A stretch of DNA of 64,000 nt from assembly GCF_000182565.1 (NCBI RefSeq), contig NW_015971537.1:1585299-1649298 (forward strand), written 5' to 3'. The DNA is from Spizellomyces punctatus DAOM BR117 (taxonomy: Eukaryota; Chytridiomycota; Chytridiomycetes; Spizellomycetales; Spizellomycetaceae). Positions 43,133-53,500 of this stretch are shown here, piece after piece. Positions within the stretch are counted from its first letter, which is position 1. Each line of letters opens with the position of its first letter. Made by a program: the position numbers and the translations under genes. Under the pieces are notes generated by a model. The model had not been told where the DNA came from and made no database searches. It worked only from the letters and a program-made list of their open reading frames with translations.

Positions 43133-45076
43133 ATGAAAGTGACGACAATGCAGTTTGTGGAAGTGTTACCGTGTGTCTGTGTTGGGATGGGGTTTGTCGC
43201 TGTTGAAAAGGCCGCAAGGTTTTTTTTGGCGGAGGATAAGGTTAATGAGATTTTCGGGCCTTTTATGCCACTGTTGGAGGAAGTGAGCGCTGTTGTTCAA
43301 GAGGAGGCAGAGCAAGAGGGAGATGGGCAGCAAGTGGATACACCTGTTGTTGTTGAACCGGTGTCGAGTCCTGTGGAGACGTGGATACAGCGGGTCAAGA
43401 ATGCAGCGATCGGTGTACGGACAGAGTTGCAACAGACCGCGACGGGGATCGTCCATTTCTTTGTGTGGAGACCTTATTTATTTGTCAGGAACAAGTACTT
43501 TGAGAGTATTACCTGGGCCCGGCTGATCAAGGATCGGCATAGACTTCGTGCAGGTGAGACAACAAGTCAGATCCGTTGGGCCTCCCAAAAAACATTATCG
43601 TTTAAACATTTTTTTCTTTATAGAAAATACCCGACTTCGCCGCACCATTCGCCAACTCAACCTCCGTCTCAACCTCTCTAGACGCCGCCAAAGAGCCGCA
43701 CACGAAGCCTGGACTCTCCTCCGCGACGACCTCAAAAACGAGCACAGAACCCGCGTCCTCGCAGCCCAATGTCACGCTGACTATGTCCAAGTCATTACAC
43801 GCGAATACGCAGCCGAACTCGACCGAATGGAAACGGATAATGTCAACCTCCAACAAGAGATTGCTCGATTGAGGGGACAGTCTACCCCCGAGTTTCTCGA
43901 TTTGTATGTGCAAGTGGATACGGTCGTTCAAAACCGGGTGTACGAAAACATTGAGGCTGAATTGGATGCGGTGGTTGAGAAGCGGGCGGCGTTGGCGGAG
44001 ATGGATGAAGTTATTCACTTGAAATTGGAGGAAGCGTTACAGGAAACTAGTATGAGCGAAGAGGATGACGATGATGGACACACAGAGTCATTAGAAGAAC
44101 TCGCGGGTAGGTTTTAAATGGTTTCGCGTGCATTTGCGAGAATACGCTATTTACACCCTGCTTGTAGATTTTAAAACAACGGCTACTAGCCGGCTTACTC
44201 AACTTTTAGTCTCAGACGCAACCGCCTCAGCCATGGTCCTCCAACTCGAAGATGCCGCCATGAAATGCACGCGCGATGTATCCTCCCGTGAATCCCTCTC
44301 ACTCATTATCGGCATCGTGCTGGCTCACATGGAGGAGTTGGGGTTGTATGAGGATTGGAGTCGAGTGGATGCGGTATGTTATGACCAGTGACTGATCTGT
44401 TGATTGCCGTACTGACGGGTGTGTATGGTAGGCTTTTGGCAAGTACCAAAAGCTGCTGTGCTACTATATTGACAGTGATGCCGATCAAGTGGCATTTCTC
44501 GAGGGCGTCGAGGTAAGACGTTTTTTTTTTCTTTGTGTATACATTACCGACTTTTTTTGACATACTTTCAACTAGACCTTTTGCACCCCACCCCCCAAAC
44601 CCGCCCTATTCCCCCGCCTCCTCCGCGTCATTTACAAATACGAATTAGTGGAACCCACCGCCGTTGTAGAATGGTACCGCCTCCCCAGTTCGTCACCAAC
44701 CCACAACATGATACGGGCGTCTTGTGCCCAGTTTGTCGAGTGGCTACAAACCAAGGAGCGGGAAGAGGATGAGGAGGAGGATGAGGCTGTTGAGGCGGAT
44801 CCGGCTCTGTCGGTGGAGAGGTTGTGTCAAGGGGATGAAGAAGTCGGAGTCATATTGGCGGACTGTATGGAGGAAGATGGGGAGGATGAGGAGGAAGAGG
44901 TATACCCAGAGATTGAGTTTAGATTTGAGGATGAGGAGCGGGAGGGTGCGGGGGTCAAGAGTCCGAGGCGGGGGTCACTGGTGAGACGTGTCCCAGGGGA
45001 AGCTGTCACCACGGTCAAGAAACGGGTGTGCTTTAGTAATGAGGTACACACCCTGTTGATTGATGATCCCATGTAG
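43133..45076 (+). CDS. Coiled-coil protein with C-terminal W2 (eIF5C/eIF2B-epsilon type) domain
   Basis: Starts MKVTTMQFVEVLPCVCVGMG, a hydrophobic N-terminal segment, then an acidic linker. Next is a long Arg/Leu coiled coil (RLRRTIRQLNLRLNLSRRRQ, then AAELDRMETDNVNLQQEIAR). The last third reads ESLSLIIGIVLAHMEELGL, KYQKLLCYYIDSDADQVAFL and LFPRLLRVIYKYELVEPTAV, then VEWYRLPSS and CAQFVEWLQTKEREEDEEED. These are the final helices and the two aromatic/acidic boxes of a W2 domain, which contacts eIF2-beta or eIF3 in eIF5, eIF2B-epsilon and 5MP proteins. No nucleotidyltransferase or eIF5 N-domain is present. Introns at 43553, 44108, 44374 and 44513 keep phase, so it is one gene. Highly acidic insert, basic tail. 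Confidence 0.75.
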
Positions 45077-45222
45077 GGGATGAGGGGGAGACAGTGTTTC
45101 TTTTGTGTATATATTTTTTTGTTCAAGTAAATCTCTATAGAGTTATTATTCACAAACTTGTTGGCATTGTGTCTTTGCATGGGTACCAGTGTCCACAGCA
45201 GATCCATAAAAGAGGCAACCTC

Positions 45223-46721
45223 TCATATACCCAATCCCCACGACAACAACCCCGCCAGACATCCCAGAACCATGACGATCACTGTTCTCATTCCAGCATC
45301 AACAAGCACATAAGCCACACCGGCTACCACAGCATAAAACGGAAAATCCCCCAAAGGTCTCACGACAGCTCCTCTCACGACCCCCTTTTGCCACAACAGG
45401 TACGCAGCCGCATAAACGAGTCCCACCGCCGCGGCATTCATACCCGGCAACACATGCACAAGGACCTTACTCTTTCGTACCCGAGCCCAAAGCGGCATTG
45501 CAGCAGCATTGAGCGCCAACCCAGGAGTAAAAATGCCAATATACCCCAACAATGCTCCACCAATTCCCGCGGCGGTACCATAGGGCGCAAGAGCCAACGC
45601 ACCACAATAAGCCGCAAAATTAAAGTTTGGACCAGGAAGGGCCTGGATGAGGGCTACACCCAACAAAAAATCGCGTTCGGATAGCCAGCCTGGTACGACC
45701 ACGTAGGAATACAATAGGGGAATAACGACAGGGCCTCCACCGAATATAACGCAGCCTGCTACAAAGAATTGGGTGAGGACGGCCAGGGGGCGGATGGATG
45801 CCACGTGGGGTTTGAGGACCATGCAAACGATTAGGAGGATGAGCCAGACGATCATGATCGCTACACCGGTTTTCCAGGATATAGGATTATGTGCTGGATA
45901 TTCCTCTCGTACTTCCACCTCGACATGTGCCGCTTCGAGCGGTGTAGGTTCTTGTGTACGATCCCGTTTTGCCCGTCTCGCGTCCCATCTTGCATGGCAT
46001 TTGACAAGTACAAATGTCAGGATCCCTCCAACGGCAATCACAACAGGTTCCAACCACGATGCCGACCACAGGACAGCCGCACACGCCGCCAGCGTACATA
46101 CAGCCAATGTATCCTTATTGACGACAATTTTGCGTGCGAGGGATGTGCCGGCTTGAGCGACGAGACCTACCACTGCAGCGCTGATACCGTTTTGGAGGTG
46201 GATTAGCCAGTCGGGGAGTGGGGAGGGGAGGTGAGAGACGCCGAGACCGAGTGCGGTCATGATGATCAACCCTGGTATACTAATAAACTATAAACAAAAA
46301 CGACTCTGACAAACCAAATAAAAAAAACGCACCTCCAACAAACAAATCCAACAAGCCCAGCCCATATCCCACCCCGATGAATCGCAATCGAAAACAACAT
46401 TTCCGTACTCCCGGGTCCAGGTAACGCCTGACTCACTGCAAAATACTCTCCAAAAAGCGTATCGTCCAACCATTTCTTGCGTACGACAAATGTGTTGTGG
46501 AGGAGGGCAATGTGGGCTGGGGGACCGCCGAATGCAATGACCGAGAGAGGAAGGAAGGAGCGGGCGGATTCATATAGACGGTTTGAAGGGCGGGGTGTTG
46601 GGGGATCTTGCTCGGTGGTTGTGTAGAGCTTTTCGGAACTGGATTGGGCGGACACGTCTATGGTGCTTTCGGTGGGGTGGACAATGACGGTGGGTTCCTC
46701 GGCGTGCCTGTGTGCGTGCAT
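45223..46721 (-). CDS. CHR-family chromate transporter (ChrA-like), two fused halves
   Basis: A membrane transporter of the CHR superfamily, best known for bacterial chromate efflux. The first half carries FGGPPAHIALLHNTFVVRKK and then FAVSQALPGPGSTEMLF. The second half repeats the signature as CVIFGGGPVVIPLLYSYVVV then LIQALPGPNFNFAAYCGALA. Both halves hold the FGG(G/P)P and QALPGP motifs, so this is the long two-domain type. Cytosolic N-terminus, charged loop in the middle (RAKRDRTQEPTPLEAAH), about ten membrane segments. One intron near 46290. The start chosen is MHAHRHAEE at 46721; the frame is open farther upstream without a better Met. Chromate may not be the natural substrate. Confidence 0.92.
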
Positions 46722-47065
46722 GACGGGCGATCCTTGTCTGGCGAGGAGTGCATCCCCATCCCGTTCGCTTTTTTTAAACCTTAAAATCTTGATAACATAA
46801 GTGGGAGATGCACGTGCTAAAATCGCGCCATTTGACAGGCCGTGGCTTAGCTTGGTGATCGTTTCGCGTTTTCGCGACGACGACGAACGAACGAACGAAC
46901 GACAAAGGATAACCAAGTCGAGATGGATCTTTTTCCAATACGAGAAATATCGTTCATATACATATTAAAGCTAATAGCTGAAAAACTCCAAAATAATATA
47001 CATAGATGTAGTATCATCATACAAGCAAAAGGAAATACAAATGAGGAATATAATCAAATCATCCA
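46722..47065. other. Spacer between the Sel1 gene 3' end and the CHR transporter start
   Basis: Contains a short microsatellite at 46875-46902, where CGA units run into (GAAC)4. The rest is AT-rich and has no recognisable gene. Confidence 0.55.
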
Positions 47066-48397
47066 TTAAGGGCGACCTTCCAATCTCGACAACCTCATTC
47101 TTGCCTCCCGATTGCCTTGATCTGCAGCTCTCTTGTACCACAATGTGGCCTCCTTTGTCGGATCCATACATTTGACACATTGCCCCTCTTCTACAAACCT
47201 GCCGACTAAACATTGGGCGCTTGCCAGGCCCTTTTCGGCAGCTTTGCGGGCCAGTAGGTAGGCTTCGGCGGGGTCAGGTGACAAGATGACAGTCGTAGGC
47301 GTGGACATGCCTGTCAGGTACATTTTCGAGAGGGAGAGCATGGCGGGTGGAAAGGAGGCTTTTGCGGCTAATGAGCAATAGTGGACGGCGAGAGCCGGGT
47401 TGGGAGTCGTAATGCCGAGTGAAGGCGTTGGGGAGAGGTAGGCTGTTGCCAAGAGGTGCTGGGAGGGTGCGTGTTTGAGGTCAGCGGCGTCCAGGAGGAG
47501 GTTGAGGGCGGAGGTTGGGTCTTGAGCGACGAGGGTCGAGAGACCGTCGCGGTATATGAGAGCCAGATCGTGCAGGGCTTCCGGATGGACTTTTGTTGCC
47601 GTTGCGGCAGAGAGGCGGAGGTATTCAATGCCCTTGACGAGGTCTTTGCGGGAACCAGAGCCGAGAAGGCGTTTTGCGAGAGCATAGAGTGCACCTGGAT
47701 GGTTGTGCTTAGCTGCCATGTTCAAGAGACGAATGCTCTCTGTCATGTCGCCTCCCCATGGCACGCGACGGTTTTGAATCATCATTGCGGCGCGGTAAGC
47801 AGCGTCCGGGATGTCTGCTTTGGCAGCCGACATGTAGAGACGAAAGGCACCTTCATTGTCGCGCTGCTGGAGGATGGGTTTGGACGGGTCTTGACAAGGT
47901 GGGCCCGACAAGAGAATGTTGGCGCGAACGAGTTGAGCAGGAGGATAGGCCGAGGGACCGGACGCAAGGTCCTTTATGATGGCGAGTGCATCTTGGACGT
48001 AGGCGTACTGATCAAATTCGAGACGAGTTGCGTGGTCGAGAATGTATTTAGCATAGGCAAAAGCGGGAGCGTGATCCAACGGATTTGCAGCGTCCGCAGC
48101 GCGCTTGAGAGCCTGAAGGCGACGGACAATGTAGAGGGCTTGACGGGAGGAGCGGGAGCGAACTGCAAAGTCTGCCAAGACCTCTTCTGTCGATGCCGTC
48201 GATCCACTCGAAGAGATTGATGAAGTTGAGGACAAGGAGTTACTTGTGCTGGTGCGTGCAAGGACTTTATTATTTGCAAGAGACGGGCTCTTGTTTGCAA
48301 CGGTCCTTCTACTGGTGTGCATAGCTCCGCGTTCTTGAAGGTTGGAGGTCCTCCGGGGACGAACGCGGGGTGATGAGCGTTGAGTGCAAATGTCCAT
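47066..48397 (-). CDS. Sel1-repeat protein, Skt5/Chs4-like
   Basis: A single exon of about 443 residues from the ATG at 48397 (MDICTQRSSPRVRPRRTSNL). The N-terminal 80 residues are basic and Ser-rich. The rest is a solenoid of Sel1/TPR-like repeats: AFRLYMSAAKADIPDAAYRA, SIRLLNMAAKHNHPGALYAL, GIEYLRLSAATATKVHPEAL and ATLWYKRAADQGNREARMRL, with the AxxG/AxxxLG spacing. Fungal proteins of this layout include Skt5/Chs4, the activator of chitin synthase. The C-terminal CaaX box found in some of those is absent (ends RLEGRP). Chitin-synthase regulation is therefore a possibility, not a firm call. Confidence 0.8.
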   Translation of the reverse strand: MDICTQRSSPRVRPRRTSNLQERGAMHTSRRTVANKSPSLANNKVLARTSTSNSLSSTSSISSSGSTASTEEVLADFAVRSRSSRQALYIVRRLQALKRAADAANPLDHAPAFAYAKYILDHATRLEFDQYAYVQDALAIIKDLASGPSAYPPAQLVRANILLSGPPCQDPSKPILQQRDNEGAFRLYMSAAKADIPDAAYRAAMMIQNRRVPWGGDMTESIRLLNMAAKHNHPGALYALAKRLLGSGSRKDLVKGIEYLRLSAATATKVHPEALHDLALIYRDGLSTLVAQDPTSALNLLLDAADLKHAPSQHLLATAYLSPTPSLGITTPNPALAVHYCSLAAKASFPPAMLSLSKMYLTGMSTPTTVILSPDPAEAYLLARKAAEKGLASAQCLVGRFVEEGQCVKCMDPTKEATLWYKRAADQGNREARMRLSRLEGRP

Positions 48398-49739
48398 TGC
48401 TGTGAAACTAGGAGGCAAAAGTGGGATATAGAGCAGGATGTGTGAATAAAGTCCTCTTTATAAAGGATTTCCTGTAATCGACTGTCAAATCGAGTAGTCA
48501 GGTTATGATTAAAGACCAAGGATAAGATTAGCACGGGCCAGAAAGGAGTCAACTTGGAAAGCAGGAGGAGAAGAAGGAGGTAAGTGATGATGATAAGTAT
48601 GAAAAAGTGGGATGAATCCATGGAAAGGGTCAGTCATTCGGAACAAGAAGAAGAAGCGGAGAAAATCACAAAGAGAGCGATCACGCAACGAATCAAAGAA
48701 GAAATTCTCTTGAAATGATGATAACAAACTGCCGACAAGTTTTGGAAAGCCAAGAAAAACGCAACCAACGCAACACACGCAGAGTTCATGTCAACGAGAG
48801 CAGATGCACACACGCAAACGGAAAAAGTCACAGCCAAGAACAAGAAAAAAAAAAAAAAGAAATTGTCTTTTTGAAAAAGGGCGCGGCAGCTTGGAGCATT
48901 TTCATAATCAAGTTGTCTTTAGAAAGAAGAAGCAAAAACGTGCCATTTGGAAACCAAGGGCGATTCCTAGCTGGAGATTGCTCTCCGTTTGATATCAGCG
49001 TTCCAATTGCATGCATATCCTCCATCATCTATTCGCTCGAGTGTGTGTACAGTTGCATGTTGCATGTTGCATGTTGCATGTTGCCTCATTTTGGGTTATC
49101 ATTGGATGATGGTCTCCTTTCTATCCCCGCCATCTTCAAAGCCCTTGTTCACAACTCCTCTCCTTTCTTCTCCTTTCAACTGGGCCTTTGGCTCTTGTTC
49201 ATTCTTCACACTCTTGTCTTCATCTTACATGTTGCCATAGAAACATTATATTGCTTTTTATCTCCTTGCCACGTGTCATTTCTCCTTCCACGTGCATTTC
49301 CATTAAATTCATTTATTTTCATATGCATTCGTGTCACATATGTGTCACGTTCATTTTAAAATGCAAATTTTATGCGAAATGGGCAGCACCTGGGCTTTTG
49401 CTTATGTTGCATTCTCAAATTCTCACCCACGGATCCATTCTTTCACATGAAAAGGTCCGCGCATTCGGTGACACACCGATATTGACCCCACGAATACATT
49501 CTCCGGTTCCGAGTGATACAGCCGCGCCTGCCATTCCGGCTGATTACACTATCGGATCGTCCCGGGTAGATGACGGATTCTGACGGAACAGATCGGCATG
49601 TCCCTCGCGACAAGCATCAAGCTCATGTGTTTCCCACGTGATACAGTCATGTGTGCTCATGTGCTCACATGTGACGCGCGCGTCGTGTCCGAACAGTGTC
49701 CGACTACAGAGAACTTGTTTCCTCGTTGTCAATGCAATC
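48398..49739. other. 1.3-kb divergent intergenic region
   Basis: Between the Sel1 gene and the NSL1-like gene. It contains an A-rich tract (48843-48861), a tandem GTTGCAT array at about 49051-49083 (CATGTTGCATGTTGCATG) and several CACGTG/CACATG boxes between 49268 and 49680. No convincing exon is seen. Confidence 0.5.
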
Positions 49740-50471
49740 ATGTCGTCGTCGTCGTCGGCGTCGTCGTCCTTGTCGTCAAATACCAATGTGACCCACCCAA
49801 AGATCCAAACAGAGTCCAAACACGATATTCTCTACCTCCAATCCATCCTCACCTCCCACGCCCTCTCCTCACCCCTCCTCACTTCTCGCTCACAACAAGA
49901 CCGTGACACCCTCACCGAGCGCATCCAATCCTGGATATCATCCATATTCACTATTGCAAAACCCAATATCCTCATCAACGGGATAGAGTATGACGAGGCG
50001 TTCAAGGAAATTGTCGAGTATGAACCCACGTCTGAGGAATTGGCTCAAAAGCTTGCAAATATCCATGCGCAAGTGACGGGATTGCAAGTTGCCATGGCGC
50101 ACATGCGTACCAGTGTGCCCATGGCCGTGCGCGACCTTGTTGAGCGCGAATGCGCATTAGCAACCGAGTGCTCGAATGCCCAGAGTGTGAGCCTTGGGGA
50201 TGTGGATAAGAGCAGTGTTGAGGAGACGAGTGGGAATCTCGACTATTCGCGACTATCGGACGTGTATAAAACGGTCGTGACGCGCCCAGCGGCATTAAAC
50301 GCGACTCTGCAAGGCACATGTGATAAATTGACGAGAGCTCAAGAGATTGTTGGGCAGAAGGGACAAGAGGTGCTGGAAGACAAGGAGAATCTTGGAGGGG
50401 AGGAACTATCAAGTGTGACTCCCAGACGGGCGAGAACGGGCCTATTAACGTCCTTGGGTGTCCCTGTTTAA
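49740..50471 (+). CDS. NSL1/Mis14-like subunit of the MIS12/MIND kinetochore complex
   Basis: A single exon of 243 residues, starting at the ATG at 49740 with a Ser run. The first part forms helices (LTERIQSWISSIFTIAKPNI). The diagnostic block is LINGIEYDEAFKEIVEYEPT then SEELAQKLANIHAQVTGLQV and MRTSVPMAVRDLVE. It corresponds to the ING...D...F...L...VTxL...R...P pattern of NSL1/Mis14. The C-terminal half has TRPAALNATLQGTCDKLTRA and a basic end. The complex links centromeric chromatin to NDC80. Similarity is short, so the name is probable rather than certain. Confidence 0.62.
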   Translation: MSSSSSASSSLSSNTNVTHPKIQTESKHDILYLQSILTSHALSSPLLTSRSQQDRDTLTERIQSWISSIFTIAKPNILINGIEYDEAFKEIVEYEPTSEELAQKLANIHAQVTGLQVAMAHMRTSVPMAVRDLVERECALATECSNAQSVSLGDVDKSSVEETSGNLDYSRLSDVYKTVVTRPAALNATLQGTCDKLTRAQEIVGQKGQEVLEDKENLGGEELSSVTPRRARTGLLTSLGVPV

Positions 50472-50583
50472 AATATACTTGTTTTTATGCATACCATTGG
50501 GTCTTGAGTATTATATGCACACACACAACACAGTCCAGTGTTTCCTATTCAGATAGCACAAACGCATCTTTACATGCCGCACA

Positions 50584-53500
50584 TCACTGCCGTATCCTAA
50601 CAGCCAAAACCTGCAATCTCCCCACAACCTCCTGCGCCTCCCCCACATCATGCACAGCCATCACATACTTTTGAATCGCGTCATCCAACACCCGTCTTGG
50701 CACCCCCTCGGGCCCCCTCCACCGCATCCACTCATTAACAAGGTACGCTATATCTTCTAAAAGATATATCCGCGCAGCTGTGGACGTCCAGGGTACGAGC
50801 TGCGTTTCGTACATGTCGTTGAAATGCTGAAACAGTTCGGCATACGAGACTTTGATGGATGAAAAGAGGCGAATCACCCAGCCGCGTTCTGGGCCGCGTC
50901 CTTGTTCAGAGGCGGTAAAACTCTCTTCTTCCAATCGGTGAATAAGGAATTCTGTAACATAGATCAACATCGATCCCATTGATGCTGCATCACATAGTAT
51001 GATTTTTTGCAACTCACGTAGAGGAAAGACGTTTTCATCAGGAAAGAACCTCGACCCAATCCCCCAAACTTTTTCTTCCAACGCTGCAAACACATTTCGA
51101 TTCGATGCCATTGCGTCTTGTTTTGCTGTTACTCAACATTAGTAAATCTTTCTAAAACCATTGACAAACATAATGTCTTACTCTTTTTGATAATCTCGTT
51201 CCAAGCGGTTTGGGCATACCCCCGTGCATTTGCATCCACATCAGACACATGGAGAATATACAGTTGGATTTCGTACAATTTGCACGGTCGGACGTACTTG
51301 TTGAAAAGCTACGTTGCAAGGGCGCGCGGGTACAATGAATACAAGATTCTCAAACAAGAAAAATACAAACTCACAGTCAACCTACTTCTGAAACAGTCAA
51401 CAACCGCTCATTCAACTCCCGCATCAACTCAGGCGAAAGTCCCATAGAGTCTCTCGACAAGGTATCCAAAATCTCTTTCTGGACATTGGCGACCGCATTC
51501 AGGTCCTGTATATCTTCCACCTCGCCTTTATCCATGTGGTCTCTGTACTCGCCTTGGAAGCACAGTTTGCTTTGGACGAGGGCTAGAGAGAGGAATTGCA
51601 TACGAGCATCCAGATGTAATCTGTAGCATTATTAGTCAAATATCGTACATGGCATGCGAATGTCGTCATGTACGCACCCTGGAGCTTCAGCTAACCCCCG
51701 ATACGTCTTGGCAGCCTCGTAAAATCGCTCATGCTTGACGTAATACTTGGCCAAGAGGGTCGCTTTAGCTAAATTCGTGTTTGCCCCGCGCGTCAGAAAT
51801 TCTTCAAGGTATCTCGTCCGAATCTTGCAAATTTAAGACACATTAGTATTCATGTTCTCCAGGCAGAAAAGTAAAACAGACCCAACCTGCAACAACTGCT
51901 CCTGTCGGTTCTGACTGATAAACCACTCGTAAAGCGTCTCATGGAATAATTGATCATCATACGCAAGCGCCTGACCAATCATGCCATTAATGACATGTAA
52001 AATATGATCTGCCAAACCCACCAACACGTCAGGATCAAAGGGCAAAACGTTTTCAAAAAACTGACAACCCACGCTACTGACCAGGATGCGGTCCTCCATA
52101 TCCAACCGGCTGCTGCAACATGCCATCCAACTTGGATATCGCATTCAAAATAATCTCATACGCCCCTCGTCGCGCAACCGTTCCACTTTCCTAAAGCATC
52201 GCAATCAACAACCACCTCATAAGTTGCACGAAAAACCACACACATACCAAACCCCGTACAACCAACTCATCCTCGTCCATACCCCCCCGATCGCCATACT
52301 CTACAGCATCCTGCGCCGCAGCCCACCGCAACACAATCTCCACAACCCCCTCATAATAAAACAGTCCCTCAAACTGCTCAGTAATCTCCTGCAGTTTGCG
52401 AAACGGCACGTCTTTAAGAATCTGTTTAAACAACCTGCACAAAAAAATCAACCAAAATTCCACACATACGGCGCGCAAAAGACATACTCTAATGCTTCCC
52501 GCAACTTTCGTCCCTGCTGCTCGCGGTTCGGCCTCGTCTTCGCCATCTGAATACACTCTATGCCTTTATACAATATCACATCATTTTGGAAGCAAATCGA
52601 TGGACAGGCTGCTTGGAGCTCGTCTGTGATGGTTTGGACCTGAACCGTTGTTAGAAAAAACGACAAGTCTGCGCGCACACAATAGAGAAAAACTCACATC
52701 CTTTTCATCACTAATATGCTTATCAATGTGCGCGGCCATGAGGGCTCGAGTAACCTCCAGACCGCTAGATGTCGTAATGAGTCCCTGGTAAGTCATGTTT
52801 TCAAGAGCTTGTCGTTGCTGAACAGGCATACTAAAACAAAATATGAATTAAATGCCATAACCATTAACGAAATCGAATACACATACTCTTTGATAAGCGT
52901 CAGATTCTGCTCAAAAACAATCAAAAGCAAGGCAATTGTTTCCCGTGTGATTTGCAAGAGTTCGTAAAGGTTATGCAGTGACTCTTGTTCCGTCTGTGTT
53001 CATATTTAGCAAAACGTCGACAGCGCATTACCATGGGGTGCCACCAACCTTCCATGCCTCGCTATCAACAGCTTCTGGACGATTCTCAGGAATAGGTGGT
53101 GCAGTAAGATTACTACGTCTAGCCACAAGAGTCATATCAGTGAACGCCAAGTAAAACAAAAATAAAGTCTCTTTAACCTACTGTCCAAGGAAATCATTCA
53201 AACTCATCAAATTCATTTGCAAAGAAACGAGAGCATGCGAATCCACATTCGACACCACGTTGCGTGACCTATTCAGCAAGTTCAGTATCCCAATACCGTG
53301 CCATTAAAAAACATTGATGGAAACGTACACTTCAACGACAACTCTTTGTGCCCAGATGGGTTTCAATAGTCTGGAAAGATAGAGTGCCAGTCCATTGTGT
53401 CGTCCACTGTACTTTATTTCCGGAGCGGGAACCGCGTGTCCTAGTGCACCGTTTGTGTCCATGCTGTTGCCTGTACAAATATCCTTTTAGTCCAACAGTA

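Noticed and set aside
47456-48220. 254-codon plus-strand frame opposite the Sel1-repeat gene
   Set aside because: An antisense shadow; the Sel1 repeats on the minus strand explain the open sequence.
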